From Xanthomonas theicola (GTDB lineage: Bacteria; Pseudomonadota; Gammaproteobacteria; Xanthomonadales; Xanthomonadaceae), in NCBI RefSeq assembly GCF_014236795.1, contig NZ_CP049017.1:722001-786000 (forward strand): 64,000 nucleotides of DNA, read 5' to 3'. Shown here piece after piece: positions 35,538-45,137 of the stretch; positions within the stretch are counted from its first letter, which is position 1; each line of letters begins with the position of its first letter. Under the pieces are notes generated by a model. The model was not told the DNA's origin and did not search any database. It saw only the letters and a list, made by a program, of their open reading frames with translations. The translations under genes were made by a program, and so were the position numbers.

Positions 35538-37058
35538 TCAGCCGCGCAGCAGATGCGGCTTGCGCTGGTGCAGGTCGATGATCAGTTCGCCGAACAAAGT
35601 GTTGGCCCAGGCGAACCAGTCGCGGGTGAAGGTGTTCGGGTCGTCCTTGTCGAAGGCTTCGTGCATGAAGCCGCTGCCGGCGTCGGTGTTCTTCAGCCAG
35701 GCCAGGCATTGGCGGATCTGCGCGTCGTCGTCGCTGGCCAGCGCGTACTGCATGATCGACATCGGCCAGATCGTGCCCATGCCGCTGTGCGGGCTGCCTA
35801 CGCCCGTGGCGGCGCGGCCCTGGTAGAAATACGGGTTGCGCGCGCTCCAGGCCAACTGGCGGGTGCGCAGGAACAGCGGGTCGCGGCGATCGCAGCAGCC
35901 CAGGTAGGCCAGGCTCAGCAGGCCCGGCGCGTTGGCGTCGTCGATGAACAGCTGGTTGCCGTAGCCGTCCACCTCGTAGGCCCAGAACGCCTGCCCGTCG
36001 GCATCGCGCATCTGCCCGAACCGGCGCGTGGCGGTCTCGACTTCGTCGGCCAACGCACGGCACTCGGCGGCGAAGGCGGCATCGCGGTGCAGTGTCTGGC
36101 TCATCGTCGCCAGCTGGCGCAGCGAGGTCACCGCGAACAGGTTGGCCGGCACGAACAGCGGATACACGCAGGCATCGTCGGACGGGCGGAACATCGAGTG
36201 GATCATGCCGTTGGGCCGGGTCGGCTGGCCGTAGCCCTCCAGCACCAGGGTCTCGGTGGCCAGCGGCGAGGGGCGCTGGAAGCTGTAGGGGCCGCGGTCG
36301 TGCAGGCGCTGCTGCTCGCGGAAGGTCCTGACCACCACGTGCATCGCCGCGCGCCAGTCGTCGTCGAACGGCGCGGTGTCGCCGCTGGCGCGCCAGTATT
36401 CGTGCGCCAGCCGGATCGGGTAGCACAGCGAATCCACTTCCCACTTGCGCTCGCCGACGCCGGGCTTCATCTCGGTGATGTCGGCCACCGACCACTTCAG
36501 GCGCTGGCGCTTGCCATCGGGCAGGAACGCATTGGCATAGGGGTCGAGCCGGATGCAGGCGGCCTGGCGCTGGATCAGGCCATGGAACATGCGCCGCAGC
36601 GCCGGGTCGCGCTTGGCCAGCGGGACGTACGGATGCACCTGCGCCGAGGAATCGCGCAGCCACAGCGCCTCGATGTCGCCGGTGATGACGAAGGTGTCCG
36701 GCTTGCCGTTGCGGGTGCCGGTCTGCACCGTGGTGTCGAGCGTGTTGGGATAGCAGTTCTCGAACAGCCAGGCCAGACGCGGGTCGCCGATGCCGGCCTT
36801 GACCGTGCGCAGGTGCTGCTCCACCGCGGCGCTGGCGAAGCGCCGCTGCGCCGGCGGCGGACGCTTGCTGGGCAGCGCCGTTGCCGGTGCGCCGGATGCG
36901 GCGGCGAAGCCTGGCACGGCGCTGGCGAGCAGGCCGGCGCCGACAGTGGTGCCGAGCAGGTGGAGGACGTCGCGGCGGGTGAGGCCGGGACGCGGGACGC
37001 GGGACGCGGGACGCGCCGAGTCACTGCATGGAAGCATGGGCGTGGAAGCTTGGGTCAT
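35538..37058 (-). CDS. nixJ: GH125 exo-alpha-1,6-mannosidase (NixJ type)
   Basis: A 506-residue exported enzyme from ATG 37058, with AGGAG about 12 bases upstream. LTRRDVLHLLGTTVGAGLLA is a Tat-type signal. GH125 motifs: DTFVITGDIEALWLRDSSAQ VHPYVPLA (consecutive), KWSVADITEMKPG and EVDSLCYPIRLAHEYW, with the acidic catalytic residues in the D-I-E and W-E/V-D-S contexts. NixJ in X. campestris cleaves the alpha-1,6-mannose after xylose removal. Part of its N-terminal pre-region (ARPASRVPRPG) is encoded by a dispersed heptamer repeat at 36986-37013. Confidence 0.92.
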   Translation of the reverse strand: MTQASTPMLPCSDSARPASRVPRPGLTRRDVLHLLGTTVGAGLLASAVPGFAAASGAPATALPSKRPPPAQRRFASAAVEQHLRTVKAGIGDPRLAWLFENCYPNTLDTTVQTGTRNGKPDTFVITGDIEALWLRDSSAQVHPYVPLAKRDPALRRMFHGLIQRQAACIRLDPYANAFLPDGKRQRLKWSVADITEMKPGVGERKWEVDSLCYPIRLAHEYWRASGDTAPFDDDWRAAMHVVVRTFREQQRLHDRGPYSFQRPSPLATETLVLEGYGQPTRPNGMIHSMFRPSDDACVYPLFVPANLFAVTSLRQLATMSQTLHRDAAFAAECRALADEVETATRRFGQMRDADGQAFWAYEVDGYGNQLFIDDANAPGLLSLAYLGCCDRRDPLFLRTRQLAWSARNPYFYQGRAATGVGSPHSGMGTIWPMSIMQYALASDDDAQIRQCLAWLKNTDAGSGFMHEAFDKDDPNTFTRDWFAWANTLFGELIIDLHQRKPHLLRG

Positions 37059-37129
37059 GGCGTGAACGAACTCCTGCAATATGCGCTGCGGTGTGCTGTG
37101 CTTTCCCGCGTCCCGCGTCCCGCGTCCCG
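36986..37129. repeat. Two inverted arrays of a CGGGACG heptamer flanking the GH125 start
   Basis: Four tandem CGGGACG units at 36986-37013 lie inside the GH125 coding start. Three CGTCCCG units plus a partial one at 37105-37129 lie in the GH3-GH125 spacer in opposite orientation. Together they could fold the region containing the GH125 ribosome site and ATG into a large hairpin. A related heptamer (CGGGACT) occurs at the window end. Confidence 0.75.
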
Positions 37130-37132
37130 GCG

Positions 37133-39877
37133 TCACCGCGGAATGGGCGCCGTGCCCTGGATCGAAAACGCCGCCTCGCCGCCGGGGGCGTCGGTGCCGG
37201 GCTGGCCGCCGCCGACGAACACGCGGTAGTCGCCGGGCTGCACCGCACGCTGGCCGGCGCGATCGACATCGCTTAGTTGCCGCGGCGCCAGCTCGAACGT
37301 CAGCTCGCGCGATTCGCCCGGCTGCAGCGTCACCCGCTGGAAGCCGACCAGACTGCGCAGCGGCGACTGCGGGCGTGGCGGATATTGCAGGTACACCTGC
37401 ACCACCTCGTCGCCGGCGCGCGTGCCGCTGTTGCGCACCTGCGTGCGCACCTGCAGGTTCGCGCCCGCCTGCAGCGTCGTTGCCGACAGCTGCGGCGCGG
37501 CGTAGGCGAAGCGGGTGTAGCTCAGCCCGCTGCCGAACGCGAACAGCGGTTCGCCCTTGAAGTAGCGGTAGGTGCGGCCCTTCATGTCGTAGCTGACGTA
37601 GGCCGGCAGGTCCTTGGTGGAGCGGTAGAAGGTCACCGGCAGGCGGCCGCCCGGGTTGACGTCGCCGGCCAGCACCTGCGCGATCGCGGTGCCGCCCGAC
37701 TGCCCCGGATACCACGCCGCGACGATCGCGTCGGCATGCTGCCTGGCCCAGTTCAGCGCCACCGCGCTGCCGCTCATCAGCACGACGATCACGGGTTTGC
37801 CTGCGGCGCGGGCGCGTTCCAGCAGCGCCTGCTGCGGCGCGGGCAGGGCGAGGTCGTTGCGGTCGCCGCCGTCGAAGCCGGGCACGTCGATGCGCAGTTC
37901 CTCGCCTTCCACGTCCGGCGACAGGCCGACGAAGGCGACCACCGCGTCGGCCTGTGCGACCGCGCGCTCGGCCTCGGCCAGTTGCAGCGCCGGCGGCGCC
38001 AGCCATTCCAGGCGCAGGCCCTGGTCCTGGCCGCGGTGCTCCAGTTCCAGGCGGATGCGGCGCGGGCGCGCGTCGTCGAAGTGCAGGACGGTCTCGACGT
38101 TGCGGCCGTCGGCGTTGTGCATGCCGGCCGGCAGGTGCTTGTCTTCGGCGTTGCCGGCGACGACCAGCTTGTCGTCGATGTACAGCCGTATCGGATCGTG
38201 GCCGGCGCAATCGAAGCAGCGCGCCACGCGCACCGCCAGGGTGTAGTCGCCCGGTCCCGGCGGCAGCAGCTCGCCGCTCCAGCGCACCGAGTAGCGGTCC
38301 TTGTCCACGCCCTTGGCCGGCGCCACGTGATCCCAGTTGAAGCTGACCACGCGGTCCTGGCGCTGGGTGCGCGAGGTGCCGGCCAGGTCGGGGTTGTCGA
38401 AATACTCGCCACGCAGGCCGGGCTGGCCATCGCTGCGCAAGGCGGTCTCGGGGATCATGCCGGGCACGCCGGCGGCGAGCGGTGCGCCTTGCGCATAGGT
38501 CACCTGCGCGGCGCCGAAGCGCGCGCGCAGGCCCAGCAGCGGCGTCACCGGCGCGGCCGAGGTGCCCTGGTAGTTGGCTTCCAGCGCGGCCAGCGCGTCG
38601 GCATTGGGGCCGATCACCGCCAGCCGCAGGCCCGGCCGCAACGGCAGCGTGGCGTTGCGGTTCTGCAGCAGCACGATCGATTGCTGCGCGGCCTGTAGCG
38701 CCAGCGCGCGGTGCGCGGCGCTGTCCACGTCCCCTGCGCCCAGCCGCGCGTACGGGTCCTTGTGCCGCGGCTGCAGTTCGCCAAGCCGGTAGCGCGCCGC
38801 GAACAGCCGCACCAGCGAGCGATCGAGCAGGGCCTCGTCGGCGTCGCCGCGGTCGATCGCCTTGCCCAGTTCGCGGTAGGCGTAGCCGCAGTTGAGGTCG
38901 TGGCCGGCCTTGAGCGCGGCGGCGGCCGAGCCGGCGTTGTCGGCGCGGAAGTAGTGGAACTGGGTCATGTCGTCGACCGCGTCGCAATCGGAGACGACGA
39001 AGCCTTTGAAGCCCCAGTCGCCGCGCAGGCGGCCGTCGAGCAGCCAGTCGGCGGCGCAGGCCGGCGTGCCATGCAAGGAGTTGTAAGCGCACATCACCGA
39101 ACCGGCGCGGCCGTCGACGATGGCCGCGCGGAACGCGGGGGTATAGGTCGCTTCCAGGTCGCGCGGCGACACGTCCACGTCGAAGCCGTGGCGGCCGGGT
39201 TCCGGGCCGCTGTGCACGGCCAGGTGCTTGGGCGTGGCGATGGTGCGCGGGTGCGCCGGGTCGTCGCCCTGCAGGCCGTGGATGAAGCCCACCGCCAGTT
39301 GCCCGGTGAGGTAGGGGTCCTCGCCGTAGGTCTCCATGCCGCGGCCCCAGCGCGGGTCGCGGAAGATGTTGATGTTCGGCGACCAGATGGTCAGCCCGGC
39401 GTAGCGCGGGTGGTCCTTGCCGGGGCCGCCGGCGAGATTGAACTTGGCGCGCGCCTCGGTCGAGGTCACCGTGCCGACCTGCTCGAGCAGGCCGGTGTTC
39501 CAGGTCGCGGCCAGGCCGATCGCCTGCGGGAACACGGTGGCGTAGCCGTTGCGGGCGATGCCGTGCAGGCCCTCGCTCCACCACTCGTAGGCCGGCACGC
39601 CCAGGCGCGGGATCGCCGGCGCGTCGTTCATCGCCTGCGCGATCTTTTCCTCGCGTGTCATCTTCGCCACCAGCGCGGCGGCGCGGTCGTCGGCCTCGTC
39701 GGCGTGGGCGAGCGGGGCGGCGGCCAACCCAAGCAGACACAGCCCGTGCGAAATCCCCTGTAGGAGCGGCTTCAGCCGCGACCGTGCGCTGTCCGCCGCG
39801 CGCCGCGCGCCACCGCTCTCGGTGACCTGGATGTCCTCGCGCCGGCGCGCCGGCCGGCCGGTGTTCCCCATCCGCAT
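37133..39877 (-). CDS. nixI: GH3 beta-xylosidase of the N-glycan cluster (NixI type), with PA14 domain
   Basis: An exported GH3 enzyme; in X. campestris NixI (GH3) cleaves the beta-1,2-xylose of plant N-glycans. The N-terminal barrel starts LVAKMTREEKIAQAMNDAPA, with PRWGRGMETYGEDPYLTGQL and the nucleophile Asp in GFVVSDCDAVDDM. The C-terminal domain has a PA14 insert (LRGEYFDNPDLAGTSRTQRQ to RLYIDDKLVVAGNAEDKHLP) and a fibronectin-like end. If the ATG at 39877 is used (it overlaps the GH2 stop as TGATG) the protein has 914 residues and a long basic pre-region encoded by a dispersed hairpin repeat, before the hydrophobic ISHGLCLLGLAAAPLAHADE. No in-frame ATG lies closer to that signal sequence. 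Confidence 0.9.
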   Translation of the reverse strand: MRMGNTGRPARRREDIQVTESGGARRAADSARSRLKPLLQGISHGLCLLGLAAAPLAHADEADDRAAALVAKMTREEKIAQAMNDAPAIPRLGVPAYEWWSEGLHGIARNGYATVFPQAIGLAATWNTGLLEQVGTVTSTEARAKFNLAGGPGKDHPRYAGLTIWSPNINIFRDPRWGRGMETYGEDPYLTGQLAVGFIHGLQGDDPAHPRTIATPKHLAVHSGPEPGRHGFDVDVSPRDLEATYTPAFRAAIVDGRAGSVMCAYNSLHGTPACAADWLLDGRLRGDWGFKGFVVSDCDAVDDMTQFHYFRADNAGSAAAALKAGHDLNCGYAYRELGKAIDRGDADEALLDRSLVRLFAARYRLGELQPRHKDPYARLGAGDVDSAAHRALALQAAQQSIVLLQNRNATLPLRPGLRLAVIGPNADALAALEANYQGTSAAPVTPLLGLRARFGAAQVTYAQGAPLAAGVPGMIPETALRSDGQPGLRGEYFDNPDLAGTSRTQRQDRVVSFNWDHVAPAKGVDKDRYSVRWSGELLPPGPGDYTLAVRVARCFDCAGHDPIRLYIDDKLVVAGNAEDKHLPAGMHNADGRNVETVLHFDDARPRRIRLELEHRGQDQGLRLEWLAPPALQLAEAERAVAQADAVVAFVGLSPDVEGEELRIDVPGFDGGDRNDLALPAPQQALLERARAAGKPVIVVLMSGSAVALNWARQHADAIVAAWYPGQSGGTAIAQVLAGDVNPGGRLPVTFYRSTKDLPAYVSYDMKGRTYRYFKGEPLFAFGSGLSYTRFAYAAPQLSATTLQAGANLQVRTQVRNSGTRAGDEVVQVYLQYPPRPQSPLRSLVGFQRVTLQPGESRELTFELAPRQLSDVDRAGQRAVQPGDYRVFVGGGQPGTDAPGGEAAFSIQGTAPIPR
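39759..39782. repeat. Dispersed REP-like hairpin element inside the GH3 5' region
   Basis: TGTAGGAGCGGCTTCAGCCG followed by CGAC is a short element with the inverted repeat GCGGCT-TC-AGCCGC. I know it as a common intergenic repeat in Xanthomonas and relatives. Here it falls within the predicted pre-region of the GH3 protein, encoding SRLKPLLQ. Confidence 0.65.
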
Positions 39878-42576
39878 CACTTCGCCGCGGCCGGCTCGGG
39901 CGGCGCGCCGGCCAGCGTGCCGGCCAGCTCGCGCACCTGCAAGGCGCCGCGCAGCTGCTCCAGCGTCGCGGCGCTGCGCATGTGCACGGTCAGCGGCTCG
40001 CCCGGCAGCAGGTCGAAGGCGTTGTCGGACAACGTGGCGTCCAGGTCGCCGAACGCCAGCCACACCTCGCGCGCCAGGCTGGTGCTGGTCAGGGTCAGCG
40101 CGTAGCCGTCGCCGTCGGCGCGCAGTTCGCTGTGGATGTCGGGGCTGGGCAGGTGCAGATGCTTGGCCGCATCGAAGAACACCAGGTTGCGCGACAGCAC
40201 GCGCGCACCGTCGAGCAGTTCGAACACCGCGAAGCTGCGCAGTGGGTCGGCGCGGCGCAGCAGCTGCGCATCGCTGAAGCTGCCCACGCGCACGCTGGAC
40301 AGCGGCGCCAGGGTCACCGGCTTCTCGCTCTTGCTCAGCACCTTGCCGGACACGTCCATCACCCGCATGCGCCAGCGCGCGGCCAGCGGCACGGTGCGGT
40401 CGGACACCAGCGTCACCTCGGTCTGGCCCTTGTCGTTGCGCAGCGCGGCGATCAGCTCCGGCGCATAGAAACGCCTGGCGTGGTAGTGCAGCGCCTTCCA
40501 GCGGCCGAAGTAGTCCAGGCTCGACCACGAGGCGCCCGGCCACACGTCGTTGAGCTGCCAGTACAGCGAACCCATCGACTGCGGCCGCGATGCGCGCAGG
40601 TGCTCGGCGGCCAGGGCGATGCCTTCGGCCTGCATCAGCTGGCTCAGGTAGACGAAGCTCTCGAAGTCCTTTGGCTCGCCGAATGCGCGGCGGATGTACA
40701 GCAGCAGGCGCTGGTTGCCGTTGCCCTTGTCGAACTTCTGGTGCGCGCGCATCACCGGCGATTCCGGCTGCAGGTCGCCGGGCTCGGCGAAGGCGCGGAT
40801 CGTGCGCATTTCCGGGAACGACTGCAGGCCGTACTCGGACATGAAGCGCGGGGTCACGTTGAGGTATTCGGTGGTCGGCAACGCCGGGCCGCCCCATACC
40901 TTCCAGTAGTGCATGTCGCCGTCGTCGGGCTGGTCGGCGGCGCCGTCGAAATCGGTGCCGGGCGAGGTCGCCCAGTATGGGGTGTCGCTATCGTATTTGC
41001 TCACCGCTTCGCGCAGCACGGTGCCGAACAGCGTGGTCATGCCGCGCTCGATGCGGCTGCGTTCTTCCGGATCGATCGACTGCTTGAACTTGACCCGGTC
41101 GCCCCAGTTTTCCCAGCCGGTCTGCACTTCGTTGTTGCCGCACCAGATCACGATGCTGGGGTGGTCGCCCAGGCGCTTGACCTGCGCTTCGGCCTCGGCG
41201 CGGGTGTTCTCGCGGAACGCCACGTCGTAGGGCGGGATCGCGCCGCCGAACATGAAGTCCTGCCAGATCATGATGCCCAGGCGGTCGGCGTCCTCGTAGA
41301 AGCTGTCCGGCTGGTAGTGGCCGCCGCCCCACATGCGCAGCATGTTCATGTTGGCCTCGCGCGCCGATTGCAGGATGCCGCGCATGCGCGCCGCATCGAC
41401 CCGGCTGGGGAAGCTGTCGAACGGGATCAGGTTGGCGCCCTTGGCGAACACCGGGATGCCGTTGACCACGATCGCCAAGCCCTTGCCCCATTGGTCCTTG
41501 TCGCGGCGCAGCTCGACGCTGCGCAGGCCGGTGACGCGCTGGGTGTCGACGCTGTCGCCGGCGGCGTCGCGCAGGCGCGCCTTGAACGTGTACAGGTCCT
41601 GCTTGCCGTAGCCGGTGGGGAACCAGCGCTGCGGCTTGGCGATGCGCACCGGCACGGTCAGGATGTTGCTGCCTGGATCGAGCACCGCTTTCTGGCTCAG
41701 CTGCGCCACGCGTTGGCCGTCGGGGCCGAGCACGTCCAGCTCCAGCTGCACCTCGCCGCTGCGGCCGGCCTGCACGTCCAGTTGCGCCAGCAGTTGCGCC
41801 GCGTCGGCATCGACGCGTTGCTGGGCGATGTGCAGGCCTTCCACGCGCAGCGCGTCCCAGGCTTCCACGCGCACGTCCTGCCAGATGCCGGCGGTGACGA
41901 TGCGCGGGCCCCAGTCCCAGCCGAAGGTGTACGGCGCCTTGCGCACGTAGGTGGAGCTGTGCCGCGCCACCGGCTCGTCGCCAAACGCCGAGTCGTAGGC
42001 GCCGGGCAACGCGTACGGCTGCTTGGCCAGCCACGGCTGGATCTTCTTGATCGGCGAGTACAGCCGCACGTCCAGCACGTTGTCGCCGCGCTTGAGCAGC
42101 GGCTTGGCGTCGACGCGCCACTGCCGGAACATGTTGTCGGCGGCGAGCAGCTTCTTGCCGTTGAGATAGACCTCGGCGAAGGTGTCCAGGCCGTCGAACA
42201 CCAGCTCCACGTGCTCGCGCGCGAGCAGCGCGGCATCGGCCTTGAAGCGCGTCTGGTACTGCCAGTCGCTGAGCCCGGCCCACTGGATCCTGGCCTCGTT
42301 GTCGCGATAGAACGGATCGGGCACCACCCCGGCCGCCATCAGGTCGGTCTGCACCGTGCCCGGCACCTGCGCCGGCAGCCACTGCGCCGCTTTCGGAAAG
42401 GCCTTGGCGTGGGCTTCGCCCGGCGCCAGCCGCACCTGCCAGCCCTGCTGCAGCGACAGCGTCGCCGGGGCCGCCGCCTGGCCCGACAGCGGCAGGCCCA
42501 ACGCCAGCAGCAGCCCGAGCCGGGCGGGGAAGCGCGCGCGCGGCGCGGAACGGGAACGGCGATGCGGCTGGATCAT
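39877..42576 (-). CDS. nixH: GH2 beta-mannosidase of the N-glycan cluster
   Basis: An 899-residue exported enzyme (signal PARLGLLLALGLPLSGQAAA). The GH2 sugar-binding and Ig-like domains are followed by the barrel with NMLRMWGGGHYQPDSFYEDA, acid/base Glu in SIVIWCGNNEVQTG, and nucleophile Glu in FMSEYGLQSFPEMR. It hydrolyses the beta-mannose joined to the GlcNAc core after the alpha-mannoses are gone. The stop TGA overlaps the GH3 ATG, and the start lies 16 bases from the GH20 stop, so the genes are co-translated or tightly linked. Symbol from gene order. Confidence 0.9.
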   Translation of the reverse strand: MIQPHRRSRSAPRARFPARLGLLLALGLPLSGQAAAPATLSLQQGWQVRLAPGEAHAKAFPKAAQWLPAQVPGTVQTDLMAAGVVPDPFYRDNEARIQWAGLSDWQYQTRFKADAALLAREHVELVFDGLDTFAEVYLNGKKLLAADNMFRQWRVDAKPLLKRGDNVLDVRLYSPIKKIQPWLAKQPYALPGAYDSAFGDEPVARHSSTYVRKAPYTFGWDWGPRIVTAGIWQDVRVEAWDALRVEGLHIAQQRVDADAAQLLAQLDVQAGRSGEVQLELDVLGPDGQRVAQLSQKAVLDPGSNILTVPVRIAKPQRWFPTGYGKQDLYTFKARLRDAAGDSVDTQRVTGLRSVELRRDKDQWGKGLAIVVNGIPVFAKGANLIPFDSFPSRVDAARMRGILQSAREANMNMLRMWGGGHYQPDSFYEDADRLGIMIWQDFMFGGAIPPYDVAFRENTRAEAEAQVKRLGDHPSIVIWCGNNEVQTGWENWGDRVKFKQSIDPEERSRIERGMTTLFGTVLREAVSKYDSDTPYWATSPGTDFDGAADQPDDGDMHYWKVWGGPALPTTEYLNVTPRFMSEYGLQSFPEMRTIRAFAEPGDLQPESPVMRAHQKFDKGNGNQRLLLYIRRAFGEPKDFESFVYLSQLMQAEGIALAAEHLRASRPQSMGSLYWQLNDVWPGASWSSLDYFGRWKALHYHARRFYAPELIAALRNDKGQTEVTLVSDRTVPLAARWRMRVMDVSGKVLSKSEKPVTLAPLSSVRVGSFSDAQLLRRADPLRSFAVFELLDGARVLSRNLVFFDAAKHLHLPSPDIHSELRADGDGYALTLTSTSLAREVWLAFGDLDATLSDNAFDLLPGEPLTVHMRSAATLEQLRGALQVRELAGTLAGAPPEPAAAK

Positions 42577-42592
42577 GGGTGGGTCTCCTGGG

Positions 42593-45082
42593 TCAACGCG
42601 CGGCGGCCGGTAGCGCCTGCGCGGTGGTGTCGATCAGGTGGACGGCGCCGATGGCGTAGTACGGGCCGTTGATGCGTGCGGTCGAGCGCAGGCACAGGTC
42701 GTGCGTGCCCAATTGCGCCGGCAGCGGCGCCTCCAGCGAGAACTGCTCGCCCAGCGCCTTGCCGCCCGGCAGCGGGATCCGCGCCAGCAGCTTGCCCTTG
42801 CAGTCGCCCAGGCGCACTTCCAGTTCGCCGTGGGCGGTCCTGGCCGGGTACTGCTTGACCTTGGCCTGGTCGTGCGCCAGCCCGTAGTTGCGCGCCAGCC
42901 GCGCCGCATCGATGCGGATGCGGCCGATGCCGTCCAGGCGCGCGTCGGCATAGCGCCAGCAGCTGCCGAACAGGTCGATGTTGAACACCGGCGTGTCCTT
43001 GCCCGGCAGGTCCGGCAGCAGCGGTACGCGCAGGCCCAGGCTGCCGTCGGCGCAGGAATCCAGGCCCTGGGTGTCGCGGCTGAGCAGGGCGGGGCGGTCG
43101 AGGATGCGGGTGCGCGGGGCGGCCAGCAGGCTGCCGTCGTCGGCGAAGGTGGCCGCACGCACGGTGACCGGCAGGGTCACGTCGAACGGCTTGGCGTAGC
43201 GCGGCGAGTCGGCCTTGGGCTCGCTGCCGTCGGTGGTGTAGCGGAAGCTGCCGAACCTGGCCTGGTTGCCGAGCACGATGCTGGCCTTGCCGCTGTCCAG
43301 CGCCGCGTTGTCGCCGCCCTGGATGGCGATGTCCGGCGCGAACGCGCCATCGCCGTAGTCGATGCCTTGCGCGCGGTAGCGGTTGAGCTGCGCCGGCAGG
43401 CGCTGCAGGAAGCTGTCCCAGCCGCGCACCGCCATCGGCGACCATGCGGCTTCGGCCAGCGCTCCCAGACGCGGGAACAGTGCATGGTCGATGTGCCAGG
43501 CCGAGGGAATGTACTCGGTCCACAGCGCGGCCTGGGCGCCGAGCACGTGCTTGCCTTCCTCCGCGCTGAGCGCAGTGGGGACCGGATCGAACTCGTAGAC
43601 CTTCTGCAGCGGCAGCACCGACAGGCGCCCGTTGGGCTCGTCGCCGCGCGCGCTCTGCAGATTGTCCAGGTACAGCCAGCCGGCCGGCGCCAGCACCACG
43701 TCGTGGCCCTGCTTGGCCGCGGTCACCGCCCCGTCGACGCCGCGCCAGGACATCACCGAGGCGCTCGCCGGCAGCCCGCCTTCCAGGATCTCGTCCCAGC
43801 CGATCAGGCGCCGGTCGTGCTTGGCCAGGTAGTCGGACAGCTGCTGGTTGAACCAGCCCTGCATCGCATGCGCGTCCTTGATCCCCAGCTTGCGCATCTG
43901 CGCGCGCACCGCCGGCGAACGCTCCCACTGGTCCTTGACCGCTTCGTCGCCGCCGATGTGGATGTACTGCGAGGGGAACAGCTGCAGCACTTCGTCGAGC
44001 ACGCCCTGGATGAAGGTCATGCTCTTCTCGTCGGTATCGAACAGGTAGAGGTTGATGCCCCAGTCCACCGACACCTTCGGCCGCTGCCTGGTCACCCCGA
44101 CCAGTTCCGGGTACGCCGCCACCGCCGCCTGCGCATGCCCGGGCATGTCCAGTTCCGGCAGCACGGTGATGTGCCGCGCGGCGGCGTAGGCGACCAGGTC
44201 GCGGATCTGGTCCTGGGTGTAGAAGCCGCCATAGCGGTCGGGCACGCCCTGTGTGCCGGCGCCAGGCGGGGTGCGCCAGGCGCCGATCCCGGTGAGCTTG
44301 GGGTAGCGCTTGATCTCGATGCGCCAGCCCTGGTCGTCGGTCAGGTGCAGGTGCAGCACGTTGAGCTTGTGCGCGGCCATCGCGTCGATGACGTGCTTGA
44401 CCGTGTCCGGGCCATGGAAGTGGCGGGCCACGTCGAGCAGCAGGCCGCGCCAGCCGAAGCGCGGCCAATCGCGGATCTGCACCTCGGGCACCTCGACCTC
44501 GCCCTTGCCGGCGTCGGGAGTGAGCAGCTGCCAGGCGCTCATCGCGCCGTAGAACAGGCCGCGTTCGTCGCGTGCCTGGATCAGCATGGTGTTGCCGTCC
44601 ACGTCCAGCGCATAGCCTTCCGGCGCTTCCACCGAGGTGGTGGGGTTCATCTGCAGGCGGATACTGCCGTTTGCCGGAATGGTCTCGGCGCGCACCTCCA
44701 GCGACAGGCCGCGGGTGTTTTCCAGCAGCGTCGCCAGTTGCCGGGCCACGCGCATGGCGGCGGCGTCGTCGGTCGGCACCGACAGCGTACTGCCGGTGCC
44801 GATGGTCAGCGTGCCGCTGCCGCGCTCGACCTGCGCCGGCGCTGGAATCAACGGCAGCGGCGCGGTGTCCGCCGCCGCCGGCTTCGGCGCGGCGGCGGCG
44901 GGTGCCGCGGCAGGCTTGGCGGCCTGCGCGGGAGCGGCGGCGTCGCGGTCGCAGCCGCCCAGCATGGCAACGAGCGCGAACAGGGCGAGCCCCGGCCACG
45001 TGATGCGGGAGGCCGCCGCGACGCCCGCCGGGGCGGTCGTCGGGCGGTGCGGCTTACGGGGGTGTGCACCCACTGCAGTCAT
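42593..45082 (-). CDS. nixG: GH20 beta-hexosaminidase lipoprotein of the N-glycan cluster
   Basis: An 829-residue beta-N-acetylhexosaminidase from ATG 45082. A lipobox (LFALVAMLGGCDRD, Cys near residue 44) indicates a lipoprotein, after an unusually long basic pre-region of about 26 residues; an Ala/Pro-rich linker follows. GH20 motifs: HLHLTDDQGWRIEIKRYPKL, the catalytic pair in YIHIGGDEAVKDQWE, and AWHIDHALFPRLGALAEAAW. The C-terminal part is a chitobiase-type domain and a sugar-binding-like domain. It would release terminal GlcNAc. Symbol from gene order. Confidence 0.9.
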   Translation of the reverse strand: MTAVGAHPRKPHRPTTAPAGVAAASRITWPGLALFALVAMLGGCDRDAAAPAQAAKPAAAPAAAAPKPAAADTAPLPLIPAPAQVERGSGTLTIGTGSTLSVPTDDAAAMRVARQLATLLENTRGLSLEVRAETIPANGSIRLQMNPTTSVEAPEGYALDVDGNTMLIQARDERGLFYGAMSAWQLLTPDAGKGEVEVPEVQIRDWPRFGWRGLLLDVARHFHGPDTVKHVIDAMAAHKLNVLHLHLTDDQGWRIEIKRYPKLTGIGAWRTPPGAGTQGVPDRYGGFYTQDQIRDLVAYAAARHITVLPELDMPGHAQAAVAAYPELVGVTRQRPKVSVDWGINLYLFDTDEKSMTFIQGVLDEVLQLFPSQYIHIGGDEAVKDQWERSPAVRAQMRKLGIKDAHAMQGWFNQQLSDYLAKHDRRLIGWDEILEGGLPASASVMSWRGVDGAVTAAKQGHDVVLAPAGWLYLDNLQSARGDEPNGRLSVLPLQKVYEFDPVPTALSAEEGKHVLGAQAALWTEYIPSAWHIDHALFPRLGALAEAAWSPMAVRGWDSFLQRLPAQLNRYRAQGIDYGDGAFAPDIAIQGGDNAALDSGKASIVLGNQARFGSFRYTTDGSEPKADSPRYAKPFDVTLPVTVRAATFADDGSLLAAPRTRILDRPALLSRDTQGLDSCADGSLGLRVPLLPDLPGKDTPVFNIDLFGSCWRYADARLDGIGRIRIDAARLARNYGLAHDQAKVKQYPARTAHGELEVRLGDCKGKLLARIPLPGGKALGEQFSLEAPLPAQLGTHDLCLRSTARINGPYYAIGAVHLIDTTAQALPAAAR

Positions 45083-45137
45083 TCGGTCTGCCTCGTGCTG
45101 TCTGAACGCATATCCTAGTGGATCGGCGCGTAACGGA

